This document shows, piece by piece, positions 1 through 9,996 of a stretch of DNA of 64,000 nucleotides. Every line of letters starts with the position of its first letter. Position 1 is the stretch's first letter. A program made the position numbers and the translations under genes. The DNA is from Cristatella mucedo (taxonomy: Eukaryota; Bryozoa; Phylactolaemata; Cristatellidae). The stretch is taken from the NCBI GenBank assembly GCA_009760855.2, contig WPIO01000198.1:259501-323500 (forward strand), given 5' to 3'. Under the pieces are notes generated by a model that worked only from the letters and a program-made list of their open reading frames with translations, ran no database searches and was not told the DNA's origin.

Positions 1-847
1 GGCTGACGCTCAAAATTAGCCCTGCCAGCATATCGCCTGTCGAATCAGCTCGAAATCTAGGTGTCATATTCCAAAGTGACCTCTCGTTAGACGACCATAT
101 CAGCTCCACAGTCAAATCTGCCTATTTTCAGCTTCATAACATTGCTAAAATTCGGGCTTGTTTAGATAAAGATACCACGTCCAAGTTGGTCCATGGATTC
201 GTGACATCCCATCTCAACTTCTGCAACTCACTGCTTACTGGCCTACCAGCATGTGCGATCAGGCGATTGCAGCTGGTGCAAAACTCGGCAGCTAGACTTG
301 TCTGTCGTGAGCGTCGCAGTTGCCACATTACTCCACTTCTCGCCGACCTGCACTGGCTACCAGTCAAGCACCGCATTGACTTCAAGGTTTTGTCGCTCAC
401 TTTTAGGTCCCTTCATTCTATGGCTCCAGCCTATCTCTCAGATATACTACTCCCCCACCAGGCCAAGCATCGTACCACCCGCTTCTCGGAATCCAACAGT
501 CAACCAATACCTCGTACAAACCTCAAATTCTTTGGAGACCGTGCATTTAGTTCATATGCTCCCAAAGCCTGGAACTCCCTCCCGACCTGTGTCAGAACAT
601 CCCCTGACCTGACCACATTTAAAAGGAACCTAAAAGCACACCTATTTAGGACAGCATTTAGCGGGTCCCTGTGATTCGTCCTTGATGTTCTTATGCGTGC
701 TGACACTGTGTATGCCGCCACTAACCACATTTCCATGCTGACCCTGTGCATGTCATCCCTAACCATATCATTCAGTTCGTTTGTTTTTCAAGCATGATTT
801 TACTTACCATTCCATTGCATTTCACTTGACAGCAAATGTAAAGCGCC

Positions 848-878
<31 letters not shown>

Positions 879-928
879 AATTGTCTGAGGGCGCTTTATC
901 AAGTGAATTATTATTATTATTATTATTA
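1..928 (+). mobile_element. LINE family A copy 1 (L2/CR1 type), 3' part
   Basis: This is the C-terminal part of a non-LTR retrotransposon ORF2, open from the window edge to a stop at 672-674. It is followed by a 3' UTR and an (ATT)n tail at about 905-928. The protein shows the block typical of L2/CR1 elements after the reverse transcriptase palm, including CHITPLLADLHWLPVKHRID and the later FGDRAFSSYAPKAWNSLP. The 3' UTR holds an expanded (AG)n run at 848-874 inside the family's conserved terminal motif GCGCCTAGAGAGAGATTGA. The copy lies against the Polinton block on its right, so it probably inserted into that element. The 5' part lies outside the window. Confidence 0.9.
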
Positions 929-929
929 C

Positions 930-1337
930 TGTAACGGTAGCAAGTTTTATAAAGAAAATAATTGACTCAACAACGTTTTCTGCATGTACGCCTCCTAAGA
1001 ATAACCACGAGGAAAGAAGGAGTGCTTTAAGCTTAGAGAGTTCTAGACTTAACAAGGCAGTCGCTGACATGAAAAATATGATAGCACTTTTAGACCGTTG
1101 GCTAGATATAGATCTCTTGGAAAAAGTGCAAAGCTCTGAATTGAATAGCAGATTAAATTCCTTAGGGTAAGGAAAAAACTTGTTGAAGAATCTGGTGTTT
1201 GATATTTTGATGAATTTGAAAAGGGAAATAAAAAAGTTAAAGCATCACAAATAGGAGGAAAGAAGACTTGTGACTATAAGGCTGAGTCGGCTATTCTATT
1301 GGCTAATCTTTGTGCGCAAAGAAAAAAAGAAGAGTGA
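930..1337 (+). pseudogene. Polinton gene of unknown function, broken
   Basis: Two adjacent open stretches read on the + strand. The first runs to a TAA near 1168. The second, one base out of frame, runs to TGA at 1335-1337 with one internal TGA. The first is rich in charged and leucine residues (for example ALSLESSRLNKAVADMKNM) and looks helical; the second is Lys-rich. I do not recognise the family. The AT-rich composition and position against the HNH gene place it in the Polinton. The 5' end is unknown because LINE copy 1 abuts it. At least one frameshift and one stop indicate a dead gene. Confidence 0.45.
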
Positions 1338-1394
1338 ATTCTTAAACTAAGAGACAAAGTAAAACGACGTTGTAGAAACTAAAAGTCTGTGTAG

Positions 1395-1927
1395 CGAACT
1401 ATTTGATTTCCTTCTGTCAAGCAATAATTAAAATTAAGTTTAGCAAACATAAAGTGCAAGTGAATAGCAGCCATATCACGCACATAGGCTGCTTGTTCTG
1501 GGTCTGTAAAATATCCTTGATGATATCTAACGGTATCTACTTTTATATAAGACTTCCTTCTACTAGATCTTTTACTCCAAAAAACGCAAACAAAGCCAGA
1601 AGTGTTTATTTATTTGTTCGCCTCTGTTTCTTTGGTTCTCTGAATGTGTAGCAATTCGTAAATTATTAAACCTATTATTTAGCTTATCATTGTCGACGTG
1701 ATCAATCTCTTCCATTGGAAATTCCCCTGCAATAACAAACCTAAACGATGCTAAACGGTGAGCGTCATGAGCTTTTCCATCAGTTTCTATTCTTCTATAC
1801 CCTTTATCAATAATTTATGATTCCGAACCGGCTCTCACAGCACCTCTATTAACTTTCTATGTAATTTTCCGGTGTCTGGCTGATAGTGTAAAAGCTCCAT
1901 AACTCTTTCTCTAAAATCATCTGTCAT
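1395..1927 (-). pseudogene. Phage-type HNH endonuclease (HNH_3-like), broken
   Basis: Reading the minus strand from ATG at 1925-1927, the start MTDDFRERVMELLHY matches the usual start of phage and mobile HNH endonucleases. After a frame change comes the HNH core: GYRRI, DAHRLASFRF, EEIDHVDNDKLNNRFNNLRI and HSENQRNRG. This carries the His-Val-Asp-Asn-Asp and Asn-Asn-Arg residues of the family. A third segment near 1400-1480 gives YVRDMAAIHLH, like the AYD.AA...HGEFA.LNF end seen in many members. Members cut DNA in a homing or nicking mode. At least two frameshifts and several stops break the gene. It is divergent from the next gene, about 60 bp away. Family assignment is firm; activity is excluded by the breaks. 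Confidence 0.8.
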
Positions 1928-1986
1928 TTTTTAAAAATATATATTAGTTTAGCTATTGTTTAAATAAAACATAATATATTATAGAA

Positions 1987-2727
1987 ATGGATTATCATGA
2001 AGCTAAAGTAACTCTATCAGATTATTAAAGGAACCTAATAGCGAAATCTAAGGACCTAGTTTCTATCAGATTCAGTCATGAAGATCTACATGGCTCGATT
2101 AGCATTATGGTAACTAAAACACAATTATCCAGAATTGAGAAATGCAAAAATTCTGGAGTTGCAATGCAAATAAATTTTAGTGTTAAACAGCTAAAAGCGA
2201 ATAGAAAACATGGATCGGGCATTGTTGAATTCATTAACAAATTAAGCGGAGGCAGAGAGTTCCATATGAAGCTACCATCAGGAGTAAAATGAGAAAAAAT
2301 TCCTGGAGGTAGATTCAATAACATTGGAAGATACTCGTACGCGGGCCCCAGAGCAAGGTTTAAAGAACGAATGTCAGAAGGCTATGAGGGTGTGAACGAC
2401 CTAGGTCTATGAGCATTAGTACACGACAATGATTACACGGAGTCAGGAAGTATGCCTGAGCCTCAACGAACAGAAATAAGAAACATATCTGACTTAGTAC
2501 TTGTTGAATCAGCAGGTCGTAACAAGGTCGTAATAACGGCAGCTAAAGCAACATTAGGTCTTGGTCTTGGACTAATCGATTCATTTGCTACTGATTTCCA
2601 TAAAGATGAAGTATCCAATCCTGCAAGTCAAAGCAAGATAAAAAATTATGCAAGAAATCTTGTTGATAAAATGCTAGATATCACACGAACAAAAGAAGGT
2701 AAACAAATTTATACCTTGATAAGCTAA
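1987..2727 (+). pseudogene. Phospholipase A2-like domain protein of Polinton, broken by three stops
   Basis: A single frame of 247 codons from ATG at 1987 is interrupted by TAA at 2026 and TGA at 2290 and 2410. Between residues about 117 and 150 it shows the signature of the parvovirus VP1/Polinton type PLA2-like domain. There is a Tyr-Ala-Gly-Pro loop (2338-2349) where the family has its calcium-binding YxGP, then a spacer with ERMSEGYEGVNDLG, then the catalytic His-Asp pair at 2422-2427 followed by a Tyr at 2434. The C-terminal part has a Gly-rich hydrophobic stretch (ATLGLGLGLI). In related elements the domain is thought to help membrane passage of virions. The stop codons make this copy inactive. 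It converges with the gene at 2768-3112. Confidence 0.7.
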
Positions 2728-2767
2728 CATAACTAATATTTTAGTATTTATATATTATTAACTTTGT

Positions 2768-3112
2768 TTATCTAATAATCTGCAGGATTGAAATCAGATT
2801 TTTAATTTCATTATATATTTTAACTTGATCAAATTTTAATCTTATATTTAGTCTTGGCTCTGAATTATAAAACTCTTTAGTAACAAAGCTTCCATCAGGA
2901 ACACCTGTGATACCAAAATCGTTTTCTAGTTTCTGAATGATTTCACTTAGACTATTCAATTCTATTTGTTTATTCTTTTGATCAAAGGGCAAACTTGGTT
3001 CATTAACGAAATCAAATCTAACTGCAATAATAGATCTTTGTGTCAAATCATAACCATGAAAGTCAAATTTTTTACTAGCATGACTAAGTATACTTTGTAA
3101 GAAAGGAAACAT
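2768..3112 (-). CDS. Polinton hypothetical protein, 114 aa
   Basis: This is one of the few undamaged reading frames of the element, 114 codons with an ATG at the right end. It is rich in Phe, Asp and Lys, with the pattern FDFHGYDLTQRSIIAVRFDF, and has no motif I recognise. An open stretch of the same strand lies just upstream (about 3130-3270), Lys-rich with KGKPARIHIEERLTKDSK, and could be a second small gene or an N-terminal extension in another frame. Its stop lies 40 bp from the stop of the convergent PLA2-like gene. Its location beside the protease suggests a virion-related role, but this is inference. Confidence 0.45.
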   Translation of the reverse strand: MFPFLQSILSHASKKFDFHGYDLTQRSIIAVRFDFVNEPSLPFDQKNKQIELNSLSEIIQKLENDFGITGVPDGSFVTKEFYNSEPRLNIRLKFDQVKIYNEIKNLISILQIIR

Positions 3113-3308
3113 ATCTTGTGCGATATAAATCCGTGCATTTAGGTATTATTTCGAGTCTTTAGTCAACCTTTCTTCAATATGAATGCGCGCTGGTTTTCCT
3201 TTAAAGATAATAAATTCAGCATCTTTGAGGACAACCAATTTCTTTTTTTGATTTTCCATTTCTATATAGTACACCATATTTTGTATAATTCAAAAATAAT
3301 TACAGGAG

Positions 3309-3660
3309 TAGTTCCACTGTTGTTCCAAAATCTGTTAAGTTCATTAGTTTGTGGAATGAGACCTTTAGGTTGTATTCTTGTAATTGAAAAGTTTGAAAAC
3401 TTGGAATAACTCCAAGATTATCAATTACTTCTGGTAATGGTGGAGCAACAAATGAATAAAAGTTAAAGCAACTATCTCCTAATTTTTTAAAGTGCCACCC
3501 AACGATAAATTGCTAAGTCTGACTTACTTGTATTACAAATAAGAGATTCATTTTCTTTTGGTTTTGTTAGTTCATCTCTAGCAAATACTGCGCCGAAATT
3601 TTTTATCTTAAAGTCTTTTAGATATTCTAGTATTTCTGTATCTGTCAAAGAAGTTTTTTG
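3309..3660 (-). pseudogene. Adenain-like (adenovirus-type) maturation protease, frameshifted
   Basis: The minus strand holds two segments in different frames. The first (about 3490-3651) reads SLTDTEILEYLKDF followed by NFGAVFARDEL and KPKENES. This matches the start of Polinton and adenovirus cysteine proteases, where the block is (F/N)F.GVF.RDELP..PK.NE. The next conserved block, normally containing the catalytic His as HWV, reads YRWVAL, so the His codon is changed. A TAA at 3487-3489 follows. The reading continues in another frame as YSFVAPPLPEVIDNLG, matching the family's DSFG.PPP.E...YLG. No Cys-containing C-terminal motif is visible. The enzyme normally cleaves capsid precursors. This copy is dead. 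Confidence 0.75.
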
Positions 3661-3839
3661 AACTGTTAATAGTCTTTCTTAGCCTAGCAAGTATTTCTTC
3701 TTTTGTTCCAGTGCCTACGGCCGACGCAGCTCTAGTCCCTAGCTAACTTACGGCCATGTGTTAAAACCCCATACACCCAACTTTCGTCCATGGGTTAGAA
3801 CTTCCGAGCCTTTAGTCGACGCTGTGCTAGTCCCTTCAC

Positions 3840-3973
3840 TTTTAAGTTTAATAAAACTTGACTTTTTGGGTTCGCAGATAGCTTTAACCACTTTGTTTTT
3901 ACGAGTATTCTGTGTGAAGATTGCCTGTAGGCTTTTTGCACTTCTGGCAATAAATATTAAATTCCATTTCCAT
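3840..3973 (-). pseudogene. Small zinc-ribbon protein of Polinton type, frameshifted
   Basis: From ATG at 3971-3973 (second ATG at 3965-3967) the minus strand begins MEMEFNIYCQKCKKPTGN, with a CxxC knuckle. It then hits a stop after about 24 residues. In another frame the reading continues as RKNKVVKAICEPKKSSFIK. This fits the second half of the small 'YC.KCK...NGR....G.C..CGTKK..F' proteins common in Polintons and some giant-virus relatives (DUF5679-like), though the second CxxC is reduced to one Cys. The start lies 25 bp from the ATPase start, on the opposite strand, so the two probably shared a bidirectional promoter. Function is unknown; nucleic acid binding is plausible. Confidence 0.6.
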
Positions 3974-3998
3974 AATTAAAAAAATTGTAGCATAGGAA

Positions 3999-4661
3999 AT
4001 GACCTTGAAAGTCCACGCTTTTAATTTTGGACATGACATTGACACAAGACATAAAGAACATTTACCTAAGGTACCTATTAGAGCATTAGTGGTTAGGCCT
4101 AGTGGTTCAGGAAAGTCTCAATCAGTCATGAACTGGATCTTCTATGGAATGGTTAACTATGATAATCGTACAATTACTGTTTCAAGCTTTGACCAAAAGT
4201 TATACCATGGTCTTAGATCAATGACTGATAGCACAGCAAATGGTGTTTGGATTAACGGTGTTGATGAGAGGCCAGAAGTAGACTCATAAAAAATTGTAAG
4301 AATGTTGTTATACTTGATGACTTAATGACAGAAGATCAAAAAGAATATTAGATTAATTTACACGTGGCAGAAACCTAAATATATTTTATCTTGCTCAAGG
4401 TTTTACAAATATTCCTAGACGAGAAATCAGGAATAATATAAACATGATAATAATTTTCAAACAAAATGCAACTGATACAGAAAATATTCGTAAGGCATAA
4501 ACTAGAGATATTGATAAACATTTTTTAGAGATCGGGTTAACTCTTGCAAACGTAATCGTTTTGGATATTGTGTAATAAACTGAACTAAGACAGAATCAGA
4601 TAGAAGATTTCGGTCTGTTGACTCTACTGGAAAGCAAAAAATTGCTATTTTTAATATTTAA
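3999..4661 (+). pseudogene. A32/FtsK-HerA type genome packaging ATPase, broken
   Basis: The first 96 codons are open from ATG 3999 and include a P-loop, RPSGSGKSQSV (Walker A), after HLPKVPIRALVV. After a frame change and stops, a second segment gives NVVILDDLM, a good Walker B, near 4300. A third gives NLNIFYLAQGFTNIPRREIR, where arginine-finger/sensor residues are usual. The last stretch, GYCVIN to the TAA at 4659-4661, resembles the family's C-terminal end. Length (about 220 codons) fits Polinton packaging ATPases of 200-250 residues. The enzyme would pump DNA into the capsid. At least two frame changes and several stops make it a pseudogene. It starts head to head with the zinc-ribbon gene. 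Confidence 0.85.
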
Positions 4662-4673
4662 TAGATATAGGAA

Positions 4674-4795
4674 AATGATCAACGGAAAGATTTATTCAAG
4701 CAAGAAAGGCTATAAAGAAAGTTTTCAGGAAGCACTTGACCATGAAAATAAAATTCAAAAATTAGAAGATTTTTTAAGAGAAGCAACACTATTAC
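4674..4795 (+). pseudogene. Polinton coiled-coil-like gene, part left of a LINE insertion
   Basis: A short open stretch starts at ATG 4674, just after the ATPase stop, and is rich in Lys, Glu and Leu (KESFQEALDHENKIQKLEDF). It looks like a helical or coiled-coil protein. It is cut at about 4795 by LINE copy 2. The frame on the right side of the LINE (from about 7073) has the same character and phase, so both parts belonged to one gene. The family is not recognised. Confidence 0.5.
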
Positions 4796-7067
4796 GCGCT
4801 TGAAAAGTTTGCACCTCTGACAAAGCAAACTGTGTGCCGTCGCCCATACGGCCTATGGTTTACCACAGACATTAAACTAGCCAGGTCTACTAAGCGAAAG
4901 CTTGAAAAAGCATACAAAAGATCGGGACTGACTGTCCATCGACAGGCATATGAAGACTACTGTAGGTCGTACCAATCGATCCTAGCAAAGGCCAAGTCTA
5001 GCTTCTGTAAAAACATTGTTGAATCACAGATGCACAATCCTAAAATGCTGATGTTGACAATAAACCATCTCCTCAACCATTCCCAGATTAGCTTCTTACC
5101 TGATGATCCTAGTGATGATCTAGCCGATCGCTTCTCTCGATTCTTTATGCAGAAGATAGACAAGATCAGGGAATCCATCCCTGCGATGAAAACCTCCGCA
5201 CTGGAATACTGTTCCCCGATTCCTGGCTGCACCTCAATGTCTACATTTAAGCAGATCACTAGTGATCTAGTCCTGAAGTTTGTATCGCAATCAAAGAAGA
5301 CAACAAGTCCTCGGGACCCTATTTCCACTGTCCTGCTCCTACGTTGCATTGATCTGCTGCTGCCATGCATAACTAACATCATTCATATGTCATTAGCCTC
5401 AGGTCATGTCCCAGCACCTTTCAAAAAAGCTGTAGTCAGGCCTCTTCTCAAGAAAGCAACACTAGACCAAGAGAACTTGAGCAACTACCGTCCAGTCTCT
5501 CTTCTACCATTTATATCAAAGACACTGGAACGGGTCGTGGCAGACCAGCTGAACTTGCATATCGAAACCTCACACCTTGCTTGTAAGTTCCAGTCTGGCT
5601 ATTGAGCTAATCACTCCACAGAGTCAGCATTGCTTAGGGTATACAACGACCTACTTAGGAATGCAGACATGGGTAGAGTGTCTCTGCTTGTTTTGCTCGA
5701 CCTTTCGGCAGCTTTTGATACCATCGATCACAAAAGTGATTCTAGAGCGCCTCTCATCTCGCCTGGGCATCACTGGCATTGCTTTGCAATGGTTCAGGTC
5801 CTATCTCAGTGGGAGACTCCAGAGTATTGACGTGAATGAACAAAGATCATCAGAGGTACCTCTGAAATATGGCGTGCCTCGGGGCTCCGTGCTAGGACCG
5901 GTTCTTTTCACGGTTTATACTCTCCCTCTTGCGGATGTGATTGCCAAGCACAATCTAGGCTTTCACTTCTAGGCAGATGACACACGGTTGTACCTTTGCT
6001 TTGATCCCTCCCAGCCTTCGAGCACCTCGAATTCTCTCAACTCACTTGCTGCTTGTATTGATGACATCCGCACATGGATGGCAGCAAATTTTCTAAAACT
6101 ACACGATGATAAAATCAAGTTACTAGTTATGGGCAAACCCAGTGTGATTCACAAATTAGAAAGGCTAACGCTCAAGATTGGCGCTGCCTGCATTTATCCT
6201 GTTGAATCAGCTGGAAACCTAGCTGTCATGTTCCAAAGCGACCTCTCGTTAGACGACCATATCAGCTCCACAGTCAAATCTGCCTATTTTCAGCTTCATA
6301 ACATTGCTAAAATCCGGGCTTGTTTAGATAAGGATACCGCGTCCAAGTTGGTCCATGCATTAGTGACATCCAGTCTCGACTTCTGCAGCTCACTGCTTAC
6401 TGGCCTACCAGCATGTGCGATCAGGCGATTGCAGCTGGTGCAGAACTTGGCAGCTAGACTTGTCTGTCGAGAGCGTCGCAGTTGCCACATTACACCCCTT
6501 CTCGCCGACCTGCACTGACTACCAGTCAAGCAACTTATTGACTTCAAGGTTTTGTCGCTCACGTTTAGGTCACTTCATTCTATGGCTCCAGCCTATCTCT
6601 CAGATCTACTCCCCCAGCAGGCCAAGCATCGTACCACCCGCTTCTCGGAATCCAACAGCCTACAAATACCTCGTACAAACCCCAACTCCATTGGAGACCG
6701 TGCATTCAGTTCGTATGCTCCCAAAGCCTGGAACTCACTCCGGACTTGCATCACAACATCCCCTGACGTGACCACGTTTAAAAAGAACTTAAAAACGCAC
6801 CTATTTAGGACAGCATTGAGTGGGTCCCCGTGATTCGTCCTTCACGTGCTTATGCGTGCTGACACTGTCCATGCTGCCACTAACCACATTTGCATGCTGA
6901 CCCTGTGCATGTCACCCCTAACCATGTTATTCATCTTGTTTGTATATCAATCATGATATTACTCACCATTCGGTTGCATTTTCCTTTGCAGCAAATGTAA
7001 AGTGCCTAGAGAGAGAGATTGAATTGTCTGAGGGCGCTTTATCAAGTGCATTATTATTATTATTATT
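4796..7067 (+). mobile_element. LINE family A copy 2, inserted in the Polinton
   Basis: This 5'-truncated copy of about 2.27 kb holds most of the reverse transcriptase and C-terminal part of ORF2 and the (ATT)n 3' end. Visible RT blocks are [38 protein letters not shown], a mutated GVPRGSVLGP, and the palm region where YADD is disrupted by a stop near 5971. There is an in-frame stop at 5602, a frameshift near 5745 and a further stop near 6518, so it is inactive. The conserved C-terminal block CHITPLLADLH and tail FRTALSGSP end at 6833. ATTAC at 4791-4795 recurs at 7068-7072 and is a likely target duplication. No endonuclease domain is left. Confidence 0.92.
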
Positions 7068-7072
7068 ATTAC

Positions 7073-7203
7073 AGAATGACCAAGAGATGCAGAGATTTGA
7101 AGCAGAGATTGTAGCAAGAGATACTGCTGAATCTCATCTTAATCAGCGTGCACTAGAAAGAGCAACTGAAACAATTCTGGAAATGTTGTTCTTGAGAAGC
7201 TAA
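7073..7203 (+). pseudogene. Polinton coiled-coil-like gene, part right of the LINE
   Basis: From the end of the LINE tail the frame reads NDQEMQRFEAEIVARDTAES and on to a stop at 7201-7203. It is strongly charged and probably helical. Composition and phase match the segment at 4674-4795. I read the two as one gene of roughly 85 codons split by LINE copy 2. No family is recognised. Confidence 0.5.
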
Positions 7204-7328
7204 AGAGAGCTAGACCAAGACTTTCTCTGCAAATAGAAACGACATAGTCAACAGAGCAAAACAGAAATTATATAAAGAAGGCTTTGGAATATTTGAATAT
7301 TTGAAAGTTTGAAAAATAAATTACAATC

Positions 7329-7852
7329 GTGAATCAATCTAAGACACACGCACCTAACCCAGAAGTACTAGAGATAATTGATACTGCTCAAGTAACTTTA
7401 GCAGATGAATTAGAAATAAATCCAACTACTGGTACGCCTAAGAAAACAGAAGAAACAGTGCAAGGCTTAGATAACGCTAGTTCATTAAAAATGCTTAAAG
7501 ATCCTAGTAAAGGATATGTTCCAAATGTTGTTAAAAGGTCAATCGAAGAGTTTGACGATGATAACAAGGATCTTAACACTTTTGAAATATCTTTTAGGCT
7601 AGGAGAAGAGAAGAAATATTTACTCCGTAAAGAGACTTTAGGGAGAAGCAGCTAGTGATATTAATGATTATGCTGTTAGTTACTGTACTAACATTAAAGA
7701 TGAAAGGTCAACATAAATACCTAAGCAATACTTTTCATCACGAAATCATACAAAAATTACTAGATTTAATTAATGAGGAAGAAAAAGGTGCCTTGCAACC
7801 TAAAATAAAATCTCAGATAGAGCAGATTAATGAAACAAAATCTTCCGAGTAA
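7329..7852 (+). pseudogene. Polinton hypothetical protein, frameshifted
   Basis: The first segment, 108 codons from about 7329 to 7655, is acidic and begins MNQSKTHAPNPEVLEIIDTA. It contains a conserved-looking strand-rich patch FEISFRLGEEKKYLLRKETL. Reading then continues in other frames to 7852 with Asn- and Lys-rich stretches (DINDYAVSYCTNIKDE near 7655). It lies between the coiled-coil-like gene and the capsid-type genes. The function is unknown. The LGE..KYLLR pattern vaguely recalls phage tail-assembly proteins, but I would not assign it. Confidence 0.4.
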
Positions 7853-7854
7853 TG

Positions 7855-8175
7855 TACTCTGTTTACTTAGAAATAGAGAGCCACACAGGAAAAGGGACAA
7901 ATAAAAACACAAAACGTTTTTGACTATCTAACACAGGTAATGCATAAAAAATTGGTACAGGTGTTCAAGAAAGTGTTGAAGTAATTACCTTAATTGTAAA
8001 GAATGATTCAGAAATATTTGATAAAGTGGAACTACGGATTCGTGATTTTGATGCCGGAAATACACGAGTAGTAAATTCGATTAGTTCTGTTGTAGATTAT
8101 CTTGGGCATTCTAGAAATGCTCAAAAGAAATATATTGCTAGAATAAATAAACTTTTACATAACCTTAGTATATAG
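7855..8175 (+). pseudogene. Polinton hypothetical protein, broken
   Basis: A reading frame starts at about 7855 (MYSVYLEIESHTGKGTNKN). After stops near 7925 and 7950 it continues openly as GVQESVEVITLIVKNDSEIF and further to a stop near 8175. It has alternating beta-type residues and a Lys-rich C-terminus. It is AT-rich like the rest of the element. No family is recognised. Confidence 0.35.
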
Positions 8176-8177
8176 AA

Positions 8178-8979
8178 ATGTCAGAACTCGTAAACATTTG
8201 TCAAGAGATGTTGAAGAATCTTGGAGCTATAAAAAGGCTAGTACTTCTAAACGAGAGGGTTATGTATTCAATATTTCTGGAACTACTAATCCTATCAGAG
8301 TACATAAAGATGATCCGATTATGCTTAGGAATAAGAAATTCAAGATGTGTTTTAAAATTTTTGTACGAACTAATTCTATTGAGAATATAACTACTTCTAA
8401 TAATACTTTTGTTTATAGAGTTACAGGTGGTTCTGAGCAAACGTTAACTATTAGGCGTGAAATTTATACTGCTGTTTCTGATGATGTAAATATAGGAATA
8501 GCAGATACTATAAATAATTCTGTTATTCAATCTGGAGCTACTACTGACAAGTTTGAACTAGAAATTGACACTGCCACTTTAAATTGTCGGATTAAAATGC
8601 CTATTGGTTGGACGTTTGTTGCTAGTAAGTCTAGTATACCAAGTTTACTTGGCTTCACTGGTTCTGCTTACACAACAGATCCTAATTTTGCAACAATTTA
8701 TCTCAGTATTAAAAACCAAGTAAATTGTACTCCAAGTGTAAATTTATTTAAGAAAATGAAGTTGTTGTTACAGACCTAAACTTAGTTCCTATAAATTGCA
8801 ACTTAATTGCTAGTGAATCTAGTTACATAGGCGGCGATGAGTCACAAGTACTAAGGAGTTTTGCATACAATTTCTACCCTTGGGAACCAATGGTATACGC
8901 GCCTAATACTATTGAGTATCATAATATTTTTGGTGAATCAGTTTCTGATAAATTAATTACTGTTACAGATCAAACATAA
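8178..8979 (+). pseudogene. Probable Polinton minor capsid (penton-like) protein 1, frameshifted
   Basis: The frame containing 8198-8755 is open for 193 codons and beta-rich. It includes TLNCRIKMPIGWTFVASK followed by SIPSLLGF, a pattern I associate with Polinton minor capsid proteins (a 'G..v.....S...LLGF' block). Near 8755 the frame changes. The next stretch, CNLIASESSYIGGDESQVLR and on to the TAA at 8977-8979, resembles the late part of the same type of protein. Position just ahead of a second such gene and the major capsid gene supports a virion role. The exact start is unclear because two overlapping frames begin near 8178. Assignment rests on pattern memory, not on alignment. Confidence 0.45.
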
Positions 8980-9056
8980 AAGCTTTAAGCTTTGGCTCCT
9001 AACAAATAACGGTTGTTATAGAAATTGTTGAATTATAACATGTCTATAAGATCGAC

Positions 9057-9996
9057 ATGAACAACTTTGCTCTGAAGCAAAGACATTAGTTACCACCAAT
9101 TCTACTTGGATAAAACTCAGGCTATAATAAAACTGGCTTAAGAAGGGTAGAACCTGTTTATACGAACGAAGCTGTCTTGAATGTTGCTGAAAATGTGAAT
9201 GGTGTGTTTTGGTATAAAAGGTCTATGATGGATATTAGTTCACTATCTATTAGAGTCCACCCAGGGTATTATGATACTGCTAAAGTAGTATCTACCTTGA
9301 ATGCATTATTGAAAGCTAAAAATATGTGTCAATGGCTAGTGGTGGGTATAGAGGATACGATGTCTTATATCAAGCATCTCAAAAAGATGATCTAGAATTA
9401 GATTCAATGTAGATATGGATGATAAGATAATCATGCAAGTATTTGGTTATTAGGTTGTTCTCCTAGTTACTAATGCGGCTGGTGTTGTATAATCAATTGG
9501 AGATACTCTAGGATTTAGTTCTAATGAACAAGGTCCTTTTGATCCAAGCATGGTAAGTGGAACGCCCTATGAAGCAAAAGAAAAAGCCATGCACTTTTCT
9601 AGTACCTACAAAGCATGGAATACAATTTATGTTACCAGCCAATAGAGATTTAAATGGATTTAGTGTTGACTGCGATCTGGTTAACCCTGATGTGAATTAG
9701 TTAGAATAAAAAACTGTATTTTTAACAAAATGTTGTTCATCATATATTATAGATATAGCCCATACGAATCCTGGAGAAAAAGTTGACATTCGTCTTCATA
9801 ATGTAACGTTTCTACCTACAAGATGTAATGTAGGAGCATTGAGTACTTTAATAATTAGTTTGAGCGATCAAAATGGAAAAATCCTGTCAATATTGTTTCA
9901 GATGTTATGGTTACAAAAAAATTTCAAAATAACAAAACAATATATAGAGAAATGGGGAGGAAGTTATGCTAGAATTGGTCATGGAAAAATAACATG
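9057..9996 (+). pseudogene. Probable Polinton minor capsid (penton-like) protein 2, broken
   Basis: From ATG 9057 the frame soon meets stops, then gives an open segment at about 9132-9395 with VFWYKRSMMDISSLSIRVHP and then YYDTAKVVSTLNALL. This is the 'i.i..G.Y....l...iN..l' pattern of these capsid proteins. Later segments in changing frames include DTLGFSSNEQGPFDP and, near 9750-9890, STLIISLSDQNGKIL. The last resembles the closing strand 'i.i.l.D.nG..l' of jelly-roll minor capsids. There are many stops and frameshifts. It lies directly downstream of a similar gene, so the element may have carried two minor capsid proteins. Confidence 0.45.

Noticed and set aside
3716-3840. Short direct duplication CGACGCAGCTCTAGTCCCT / CGACGCTGTGCTAGTCCCT
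   Set aside because: Similarity is limited to about 20 bp with mismatches; could be chance, not enough to call a repeat.
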